NCBI GenBank assembly: GCA_900769115.1
Contig: CAAGFJ010000074.1
Coordinates: 1 to 53,208 of the forward strand
Length of the DNA: 53,208 bases
Source: Lachnospiraceae bacterium
GTDB lineage: Bacteria > Bacillota > Clostridia > Lachnospirales > Lachnospiraceae
Reading direction: 5' to 3'
Shown one piece after another: positions 1-6,065 of this stretch; position 1 is the stretch's first letter, and the number at the start of each line of letters is the position of its first letter. Position numbers and translations under genes: made by a program. The notes below the pieces were generated by a model, which saw nothing but the letters and a program-made list of their open reading frames with translations, made no database searches and was not told where the DNA came from.

Positions 1-119
1 TAGTACCGCTGCGTGTGATGAGTAGCGAGAGCGTGCCTGCATTGATAATGTTATATCCCAAACAACCGATTCATAACCTAATATTTCGCGCGTCCGTCAC
101 TTACGCTGTGCAAGGGTAT
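1..119 (+). repeat. 119-bp interspersed element, copy 1
   Basis: Begins TAGTAC and ends GTGCAAGGGTAT. The same element, diverged, lies inverted at the other end of the window (53082-53200), also 119 bp. The best-conserved part is the inner third, from GCGCGTCCGTC to TTACGCTGTGCAAGGGTAT. The middle aligns with scattered differences. A second GCAAGGGTA follows directly. No coding role is seen; an in-frame extension of the next gene across it is considered spurious. Confidence 0.7.
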
Positions 120-157
120 GCAAGGGTAAATGTTTTCGGCAAAAAAAGTAGTCACAT

Positions 158-193
158 TTTTCTACAAAATGTATATCGTAGAAAAGAGGTGAT
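158..193 (+). promoter_or_regulatory. 5' hairpin overlapping the ribosome binding site of the surface protein
   Basis: TTTTCTAC (158-165) is the exact complement of GTAGAAAA (178-185). The right arm overlaps the start of the Shine-Dalgarno AAAGAGGTGAT (183-193). The hairpin could modulate initiation at TTG 198. No clear promoter was found between the repeat and this hairpin. Confidence 0.45.
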
Positions 194-197
194 GAAT

Positions 198-2477
198 TTG
201 AAAAATATAAAAAGAAAAATCCCTACCAAAGTGAAACGTATTCTTGCAATCGTTACAGCACTATTGTTGATCATTGCACTGAATATGGGAAGTGCCAAAG
301 CCGGAGCCGGTGATTATCTGGCTTACAATCTCTTAGATAACACAAAGTCTATCAACACAGCCTACACACTGCAGAATCATTTTGGAGGAACTGCTTACTC
401 GTCGCCAGCCTTTGATTTTCACATCTTTGCGGAAGAAGTCACACTCGGCGGGCATACGAACGGTAATATTGCTGCGAACCAATTATATGCCAATACGCAT
501 ACCTTTGGTGCTAAGCAGAACAATCATCTAGGCAAACGGGAAGACAACTACATAGGACAATATGCGGAAGCACTGTCAAACATCAACAGTAATGGTAACA
601 TCATTTTGGGTAAGACACTTGCAGCCAATATCTCCAAACAGGAAAACCGGATCAGCATTGGATGTAACAGTAATTTTTTTGACCAACAGACAAGTAGGAA
701 GATTTATCAGGAGACCAATTTCTCCTTGCCCTACATTGACATCTCTGCCGAATTGAATAATCTACGAAAAATATCTACCAATCTCTCTAAACTTAAATCC
801 TCTAAAGATGTAACTTTAAGCAAAGTATCTGGCGAACACCAGACCATTACCGTCAGTGGATCAGGCAAGAATCATTATCTCAATGTAACTGCATCTGAGA
901 TCAGTGCCGGTAACCAGAAACGAATTCTTAATATTTCCATACCTGCATCTACCACATTGATTATAAATGTGGATATGAAAGATTCCAGCATTCACAGTCT
1001 TACCAATCTCGTTACCTGTCTCAATGGATATAACAATGGCGAACAGGTCATCTCGGATGCCTGCGGTCTGATGTGGAATCTCTACGACAGCGGCAACGCC
1101 AACCGACAGTTTGTCACAAATGATTATGCCTGTGTTGGATGCAGTGATTACTTCTTTGGCACAATTCTTGCGCCATCTGCACAGATTCGTTATGGCGCTG
1201 TCAACGGAAGCATCATTGCAAAGAAAACCTATCAGGATGGAAAAGAAAGTCACAGATTTGACTTCACAGGTTACACCGAACCAGAACCAACCACGGAGAA
1301 ACCGACTACCGAGAAACCGACCACCGAAAAGCCGACCACCGAAAAGCCGACTACCGAAAAACCAACCACGGAAAAACCGACCACTGAAAAGCCGACCACT
1401 GAAAAGCCGACTACTGAGAAACCAACCACGGAACAGCCCACCACTGAAAAGCTGACTACCGAGAAACCAACCACGGAACAGCCCACCACCGAAAAGCTAA
1501 CTACCGAGAAACCAACCACCGAAAAGCCGACCACCGAAAAGCCGACTACTGAGAAACCAACCACCGAAAAGCCGACCACCGAAAAGCTGACTACCGAGAA
1601 ACCAACCACGGAACAGCCGACCACTGAAAAGCTGACTACCGAGAAACCAACCACCGAAAAGCCGACCACCGAAAAGCTAACTACCGAGAAACCAACCACG
1701 GAACAGCCCACCACCGAAAAGCCGACTACCGAGAAACCAACCACGGAACAGCCCACCACTGAAAAAATGACTACTGAGAAACCGACCACGGAACAGCCTA
1801 CTACAGAAAAAACGACTACCGAGAAACCGACCACGGAAAAGCTGACCTCTGAAAAAACAACTACAGAAACTCCGACTACGGAGAAACCAACTACCGAAAT
1901 ACCGACCACGGAACAGCCTACCACACAACCTGTTATTACAAGCATCATTGTTCCTGACGCACCAGTCAGTATTTCAATTCAAGCCAGAAAGATTCTCAAA
2001 GAGCATACTTTATCTGACAAACAATTCACATTCCGTATTGTGGATGCTAACAACATCACCATTGCAACAGCACAAAATGATGCCTCTGGTAATATCTCTT
2101 TTGACCCCATTCCATTTGAGAATGCCGGATTCTACTTCTACTATATCGTAGAAGTCAATGATGAACAGAAAAATATACATTATGATGATTCCAGTTATCC
2201 TGTTGTCATCCAGGTAACACGCTACGGTAACGGAACCATGGCTATTCATGCCAAGTACGAAAAGAATCCTGTATTCACCAACCTGTATGTTAATCAGAAA
2301 ACCGTTACAACGACACAGCAGGCAACAACCACAGCTACACAACAAACAACTATATCTGCAAAAACCGGTGATGAGACTAATCCAACCATCTGGCTGATTG
2401 CCTTTATCACCTCAATGGGACTTCTCACCAGCTTATATATCTACATCGTAACCTCAAAGAACAAATCTGACAAATAA
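198..2477 (+). CDS. choice-of-anchor A family surface protein with Thr/Glu/Lys/Pro repeat stalk and sortase-type C-terminus
   Basis: About 759 residues. The start is set at TTG 198 because AAAGAGGTGAT lies at the right distance and a signal peptide follows at once (basic KNIKRK, hydrophobic core, cleavage near GSAKA, residue ~34). Residues ~35-350 resemble choice-of-anchor A adhesin domains (YNLLDN start, HTNGNIAAN motif). Residues 365-579 are 43 pentapeptides of TTEKP type. Residues ~585-690 resemble a Spy0128-type pilin domain that can form an isopeptide bond (FTFRIVD, FYYIVEV). The tail has SAKTGD, a membrane segment and KNKSDK, like a cell-wall sorting signal but without canonical LPxTG. 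It is probably a wall-attached adhesin with the repeat as stalk. No sortase gene is adjacent; a broken sortase B lies at 20.0 kb. Confidence 0.8.
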   Translation: MKNIKRKIPTKVKRILAIVTALLLIIALNMGSAKAGAGDYLAYNLLDNTKSINTAYTLQNHFGGTAYSSPAFDFHIFAEEVTLGGHTNGNIAANQLYANTHTFGAKQNNHLGKREDNYIGQYAEALSNINSNGNIILGKTLAANISKQENRISIGCNSNFFDQQTSRKIYQETNFSLPYIDISAELNNLRKISTNLSKLKSSKDVTLSKVSGEHQTITVSGSGKNHYLNVTASEISAGNQKRILNISIPASTTLIINVDMKDSSIHSLTNLVTCLNGYNNGEQVISDACGLMWNLYDSGNANRQFVTNDYACVGCSDYFFGTILAPSAQIRYGAVNGSIIAKKTYQDGKESHRFDFTGYTEPEPTTEKPTTEKPTTEKPTTEKPTTEKPTTEKPTTEKPTTEKPTTEKPTTEQPTTEKLTTEKPTTEQPTTEKLTTEKPTTEKPTTEKPTTEKPTTEKPTTEKLTTEKPTTEQPTTEKLTTEKPTTEKPTTEKLTTEKPTTEQPTTEKPTTEKPTTEQPTTEKMTTEKPTTEQPTTEKTTTEKPTTEKLTSEKTTTETPTTEKPTTEIPTTEQPTTQPVITSIIVPDAPVSISIQARKILKEHTLSDKQFTFRIVDANNITIATAQNDASGNISFDPIPFENAGFYFYYIVEVNDEQKNIHYDDSSYPVVIQVTRYGNGTMAIHAKYEKNPVFTNLYVNQKTVTTTQQATTTATQQTTISAKTGDETNPTIWLIAFITSMGLLTSLYIYIVTSKNKSDK
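1290..1934 (+). repeat. 15-bp coding minisatellite, 43 units
   Basis: 43 head-to-tail 15-bp units encode TTEKP with variants TTEQP, TTEKL, TTEKM, TTETP and TTEIP. A 45-bp higher-order unit (TTEKP-TTEQP-TTEKL) recurs in the middle, suggesting recent slippage or unequal crossover. The first nine units are the most uniform. The tract is open in several frames, producing long spurious antisense ORFs. Confidence 0.95.
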
Positions 2478-2555
2478 AAAAACAGCCCGGAATCTATTGT
2501 TTACCATACACCATTCCGATTTATGAAATCATAAACCACTTCTATAATTTTAATC

Positions 2556-2600
2556 TAAAAAGGCTGCTACATTCGGATTCTTTCCAAATGTAACAGCCTT
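2556..2600 (-). terminator. terminator of the phospholipase-like gene
   Basis: On the minus strand AAGGCTG and CAGCCTT pair, with a further TACATT/AATGTA stem above a single mismatch, followed by a TTTTTA tract. It lies 24 nt past the stop of the minus-strand gene at 2624. Confidence 0.7.
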
Positions 2601-2623
2601 CTACTAATTCTTTCTTCTATTGC

Positions 2624-3244
2624 CTAGTGAATGGTAGCATACACCGGTTCTGGTACCATAGCAAGCTTGCAGACATGCAATATCGCAAATGCAACTTTTG
2701 AACAGATGCCTACAATATACTTGCAATCTTCCTCCACTGAATGGGTTCCTCTGCGAATGTATCGACGATGCTCCTCTTTCAGAAAATCACAGATATCTGC
2801 AACACTGGTAAAACGGTTGAGATCATCCAACTGCAGACCAGACCACCAACGCTTCATGTCTCTTTCATTCAGATTGCCAATATATTCACGCAGCTTATGC
2901 TTCAACTGTCCTTCATATACACAATGCTGCTTCATAGTTCCGGGATATTCCTTATTATGTGGAAATGTAAAGTAATCCGCAATATAATGCATCACTTCAC
3001 CAAGCTTGGTAAAATACATCGTTGACAACTCATCCATCCGATGATACCCCTGTGTCAACTTATACATACCTTTCTCAACTAAATCAAATGTTCCCGTAAT
3101 CTCATGTCTCTTCGTCAAAAAGGATGGTTTGCAATCCGGCAAGATACTTCCAATGTAAAATGCCTTCTTATGTTCATCAAAGTTCTTGATATCCGAAATC
3201 TGTACAATATGCTTTGCCAATGAAATATGTGACTTCTTACGCAT
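2624..3244 (-). CDS. zinc-dependent phospholipase C family protein
   Basis: 206 residues from ATG 3244, chosen because AAGGAGG lies 5 nt upstream; the longer reading has no such site. The His/Asp pattern of the Zn-dependent PLC family (PF00882) is visible: SHISLAKHI at the N-terminus, YIGSILPDCKPSF, then GEVMHYIADYFTFPHN and a later QLKHKL. No signal peptide is evident, unlike clostridial alpha-toxins, so this belongs to the short, probably cytoplasmic Lachnospiraceae group with unknown substrate. It is a single gene with its own terminator. Confidence 0.75.
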   Translation of the reverse strand: MRKKSHISLAKHIVQISDIKNFDEHKKAFYIGSILPDCKPSFLTKRHEITGTFDLVEKGMYKLTQGYHRMDELSTMYFTKLGEVMHYIADYFTFPHNKEYPGTMKQHCVYEGQLKHKLREYIGNLNERDMKRWWSGLQLDDLNRFTSVADICDFLKEEHRRYIRRGTHSVEEDCKYIVGICSKVAFAILHVCKLAMVPEPVYATIH

Positions 3245-3349
3245 AACGTCCTCCTTATCAACACCTACATTCTCCACTCCATGAATAGTGTAATACGTTT
3301 TCGCAAAAAATACAACGGAAATATATACAAAAAAATATGTAGATTATGT

Positions 3350-3380
3350 TAAAAAAGAAAGCCATCCATGATGACTTTCT
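3350..3380 (-). terminator. nadA terminator
   Basis: On the minus strand AGAAAGTCATC pairs with GATGGCTTTCT (11 bp including one G-U) around a 3-nt loop, followed by a T run. It begins about 55 nt after the nadA stop. Confidence 0.8.
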
Positions 3381-3435
3381 TATATACATTATACATTTCC
3401 TATTATATTATCGATATCATTTACAAAATCCGTTC

Positions 3436-4350
3436 CTATTCCGCCAGCTCTAACATCTTCTCCAACGGCAGTTTTGCTTTGTCCATAATGTCATCCGGCA
3501 GAATTACTTCCGGTTCCATCACCTCAAGTGAATGTAATACTTTATCCAATGTAACCAGCTTCATATTCGGACAGAATTGTCTGTGTCCCACAGAATAGAA
3601 CTTCTTATCCGGATTCTTCTGCATCAGTTCAAAAAATACACCCATCTCGGTACAGATAATGAACTCTTTGGCATCACTTGCTGTTGCATAATCTATGATC
3701 TCAGAGGTACTTCCTATAAAATCAGAAATCTCCAATACATCCATTGTACATTCCGGGTGTGTCAACACTAACGCATCCGGTCGTGCCTTCTTCGCTTCCT
3801 CTACGGCTTCCTTAGAAATGCTTTTATGTACATGGCAGAAGCCATCATTGAATATAAAATGCTTGTCCGGCAGTTGTTGTGCCACATAACGACCTAAATT
3901 ATTATCCGGAACAAAGAATATGTTCTTCTGTGGAATCTTCTTCACTACACGCAACGCATTCGATGAAGTCACACACACATCCGAAACCGCTTTGATCTCT
4001 GCTGTTGAATTCACATAACAGACAACCGCAACATCCCCGTCATATTCTTTGCGCACCTCAGCGATCCGCTCTACCGTTACCATATGTGCCATCGGACAAT
4101 CGGCATTCTCGTCTGCCATTACAACCTTCTTACCCGGATTCAATAACTTGGCACTCTCACCCATAAAGGATACACCACAAAACAGGATGTTCTTCTCCTT
4201 TACTTTTGTGGCCACTTTTGCCAGATAATACGAATCACCAACATAATCCGCTAACTCCTGTACCTGTCCATCTACATAATAGTGTGCAAGAATGACAACA
4301 TCTTTTTCTTCTTTCAGTTTCTTAATCTGTTCCACCATATTATCTGCCAT
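3436..4350 (-). CDS. nadA: quinolinate synthase NadA
   Basis: 304 residues, the usual length for this 4Fe-4S enzyme, which condenses iminoaspartate with dihydroxyacetone phosphate to quinolinate in de novo NAD synthesis. AHYYVDGQVQELADYVGDSY is the family N-terminal motif. Three candidate cluster cysteines lie in LFCGVSFMGESAKLLNP, VSDVCVTSSNA and HRQFCPNM. The nadB and nadC partners are not in this window, so nadA stands alone here. It has its own promoter (4453-4481) overlapping the 3' end of the upstream gene and a leader with two hairpins. Confidence 0.95.
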   Translation of the reverse strand: MADNMVEQIKKLKEEKDVVILAHYYVDGQVQELADYVGDSYYLAKVATKVKEKNILFCGVSFMGESAKLLNPGKKVVMADENADCPMAHMVTVERIAEVRKEYDGDVAVVCYVNSTAEIKAVSDVCVTSSNALRVVKKIPQKNIFFVPDNNLGRYVAQQLPDKHFIFNDGFCHVHKSISKEAVEEAKKARPDALVLTHPECTMDVLEISDFIGSTSEIIDYATASDAKEFIICTEMGVFFELMQKNPDKKFYSVGHRQFCPNMKLVTLDKVLHSLEVMEPEVILPDDIMDKAKLPLEKMLELAE

Positions 4351-4391
4351 GGTTTTCTCTCCCTGTATACAAACAAATTTTCATTCTATTC

Positions 4392-4447
4392 CATGAGCAT
4401 AGCTCATGACCGTATTCAACAATTCGCACTTACAAGCTGGCGAATTG
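4392..4447 (-). promoter_or_regulatory. nadA leader with two hairpins
   Basis: Between the nadA promoter and its RBS are two perfect stems: CAATTCGC/GCGAATTG (4420-4427 with 4440-4447) and CATGAGC/GCTCATG (4392-4398 with 4402-4408). They may be regulatory RNA structure or operators. They do not match the NAD riboswitch classes as far as can be judged by eye. Confidence 0.45.
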
Positions 4448-4452
4448 CTATC

Positions 4453-4481
4453 ATTGTATCATATCGTTTCATGAGTTGCAA
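4453..4481 (-). promoter_or_regulatory. nadA promoter
   Basis: TTGCAA (4476-4481), 17-nt spacer, TACAAT (4453-4458) on the minus strand. The -35 box lies inside the last codons of the upstream recombinase-like gene. Confidence 0.7.
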
Positions 4482-5014
4482 TGTCGATATTCCGCAAGCA
4501 GATTATAAAATGTTGCTTTCTTCAGTCCTGCACTTTCCATAAACTGCTTCGACGATATCTTCTTCTGCTCCCATTCCTTGTATAATTGTTCCCAGTTATC
4601 CGGAAATGCAATCTTCTTTCTCCCGGCATTTGATCGTCTGTGTTCCCGAAATGGCAAACCACCTGTTCCATATAACGACTGTCGGATTGTAGCAAGCACT
4701 GCCTTATTCACCGGCTGCCCGATTCCATATTGATACGTGGATGGTATCGTACAGATGATCAAACGGATCGATTGCCGGATAAACCATTCCAGTTGTGCAT
4801 CAATCTCCGTATCGGTCGCTCCAAGTGCAGATAACCTGTAAACAATAACTCCATCGCTATAATTGCAGGTCTGCTTGACTGCTTCTAACTCCTTATGACT
4901 TCTCGAACTTTCCGTTGAATAATATACCGAATCCTCTCTGTCAATCACCATATTCACAACGTTTTCAAACAATAAGACATTTTCCTGATCTTTTGCATAT
5001 ATATAGTAATTCAA
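4469..5014 (-). CDS. serine-recombinase-like protein lacking the catalytic serine, with C-terminal HTH
   Basis: 181 residues from TTG 5014, chosen because AAAGGAGA lies 6 nt upstream. The N-terminal ~110 residues follow the resolvase fold (GVIVYRLSALGATDTEIDAQ matches the 'DRLGR' helix region; a later block matches IRQSL). The first strand reads MNYYIYAKDQENV, so the expected YxRVSTxxQ with its catalytic serine is absent. The C-terminal ~50 residues (AGRKKI, then ISSKQFMESAGLKKATFYNL) match the HTH of Tn3-type resolvases. It is probably a DNA-binding regulator derived from a recombinase. A palindrome overlaps its promoter, suggesting autoregulation. Confidence 0.65.
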   Translation of the reverse strand: MNYYIYAKDQENVLLFENVVNMVIDREDSVYYSTESSRSHKELEAVKQTCNYSDGVIVYRLSALGATDTEIDAQLEWFIRQSIRLIICTIPSTYQYGIGQPVNKAVLATIRQSLYGTGGLPFREHRRSNAGRKKIAFPDNWEQLYKEWEQKKISSKQFMESAGLKKATFYNLLAEYRHCNS

Positions 5015-5038
5015 AGCATTTCTCCTTTGTCCAAAAAT

Positions 5039-5091
5039 AAATATAGACACATTTTACAATATGTCTATATTTATGTCAATATTTTTAGACA
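5039..5091 (-). promoter_or_regulatory. promoter and TAGACA operator of the recombinase-like gene
   Basis: Minus-strand promoter TTGACA (5074-5079), 17-nt spacer, TAAAAT (5051-5056). An 11-bp perfect inverted repeat, AAATATAGACA (5039-5049) and TGTCTATATTT (5062-5072), brackets the -10 box. A third TAGACA box lies upstream of the -35 at 5086-5091. This layout suits a repressor site, possibly for the downstream HTH protein itself. Confidence 0.7.
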
Positions 5092-5101
5092 TTGTTTTTC
5101 T

Positions 5102-5737
5102 TTAGTATCCCAGTTCTTCTCCTACAAGAATTACTTTGATTCTTCCCGGCACTCTGGATGCTCTTGTCACTACTATCTGACAGCAGATCGTATCATTGAG
5201 ACAATTACCGCACTGCCCGATCTTTGCACATGGTGTATCACAGCCTAACCGTACGGTATTCGGTGGTGCAGCAAAATTACGGGAACGGGCAATCCCTTCT
5301 TCCACATTGCTAACCACTTTGTTCATACCTGCTACTACAATCACTTCATTTGGTCCAAATGACAGACAGGCAACACGGTTACCGGAACCGTCAATATTTA
5401 CCAGCTCCCCATCTAATGTAATTGCATTCGTACTCATCATGAATACATCTGCCAGCGTCTGCTTTGCAAAACACTCTCTTTTCTCTTCCGGTGTCACATA
5501 TTTCTCACGGCGTAACAGATCGTGTCCGGCTTCCTCGACCGCTTCCTTTAATCCGACTTCATCCAATGACATAGAGCCGCCATAGGTTACAACCTTCTTA
5601 TTCGGTCCGATCAACTCTAATACTTTGGCTTTCGCAGATTCTTTGTCCGGACAATAATATCCTTCCATCTTCCTTGCCTCTAACTTGTGAATGATGGACT
5701 TTGCCTGATTCTCATAAAATGTCTGTTTCGGTGTCAT
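5102..5737 (-). CDS. LUD-domain (lactate utilization type) protein
   Basis: 211 residues starting after AGGAGG. It matches the LUD/DUF162 family (PF02589): KKVVTYGGSMSLDEVGL near residue 50, ADVFMMSTNAITLDGELVNIDGSGNRVA in the middle, and a C-terminal stretch with several cysteines (LGCDTPCAKIGQCGNCLND, then ICCQI). It lacks LutA and LutB partners, so it is a stand-alone member with unknown substrate rather than proven lactate dehydrogenase. It has its own promoter and a 51-nt gap before the operator region. Confidence 0.8.
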   Translation of the reverse strand: MTPKQTFYENQAKSIIHKLEARKMEGYYCPDKESAKAKVLELIGPNKKVVTYGGSMSLDEVGLKEAVEEAGHDLLRREKYVTPEEKRECFAKQTLADVFMMSTNAITLDGELVNIDGSGNRVACLSFGPNEVIVVAGMNKVVSNVEEGIARSRNFAAPPNTVRLGCDTPCAKIGQCGNCLNDTICCQIVVTRASRVPGRIKVILVGEELGY

Positions 5738-5772
5738 ACGCTCTTTCCTCCTAACATGTATCTCTACTGCTT

Positions 5773-5800
5773 ATACTATCATTTTTTGCTTCCTTGTCAA
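5773..5800 (-). promoter_or_regulatory. promoter of the LUD-domain gene
   Basis: Minus-strand TTGACA (5795-5800), 16-nt spacer, TAGTAT (5773-5778), 35 nt before the ATG at 5737. Confidence 0.55.
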
Positions 5801-5807
5801 ACAAAAG

Positions 5808-5838
5808 AATACAAGGGTACCTTTCACCGGCACCCTTG
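5808..5838 (-). terminator. copA terminator
   Basis: On the minus strand CAAGGGT/ACCCTTG form a stem extended by inner GCC/GG pairs, followed by TATTCTTTTG. It starts 18 nt after the copA stop. Confidence 0.6.
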
Positions 5839-5855
5839 CAGCTTAAATGATATCA

Positions 5856-6065
5856 CTATTTCACTTCGATTACCCTATAATCTTTTGCTTCAACAGTCTC
5901 TTTCAAAACATCATCAGCCACATCGGCATTTAACTTCACAATTGCAGTTCCCTTCTCATGGCTTACAATCGCCTCGTTTACATCGTCAAGGGCCTCTAAC
6001 GCTTTCTTAACAGCTGCCTCGCAGTGACCACACATCATTCCTTCAATCTTCATCGTCTTTTCCAT
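5856..6065 (-). other. possible internal start making free CopZ from within copA
   Basis: Inside copA and in frame, AAGGAGG (6074-6080) sits 8 nt before ATG 6065. Initiation there would give a 69-residue CopZ-like protein (MEKTMKIEGMMCGHCEAA...). Either copA and copZ fused by loss of a stop and kept the old RBS, or both a long and a short product are made. E. coli copA also yields a free chaperone, but by frameshifting. Confidence 0.5.

Noticed and set aside
15..197. 61-codon N-terminal extension of the surface protein
   Set aside because: It runs through the interspersed repeat, has no RBS, and would put the signal peptide in the interior.
861..1253. 130-codon antisense ORF
   Set aside because: Shadow of the surface protein with no RBS or homology.
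1271..1948. Long antisense ORF (VVGFSVV repeats) within the surface protein
   Set aside because: It is a reading of the 15-bp repeat in reverse with no RBS.
4392..4447. Known NAD riboswitch
   Set aside because: No recognisable consensus of the described NAD riboswitch classes.
4469..5014. Active site-specific recombinase of a mobile element
   Set aside because: Catalytic serine region missing, no repeats or cargo flanking.
5039..5072. Firm NiaR operator assignment
   Set aside because: The half-site is suggestive but nadA has a separate promoter and no niaR gene is in the window.
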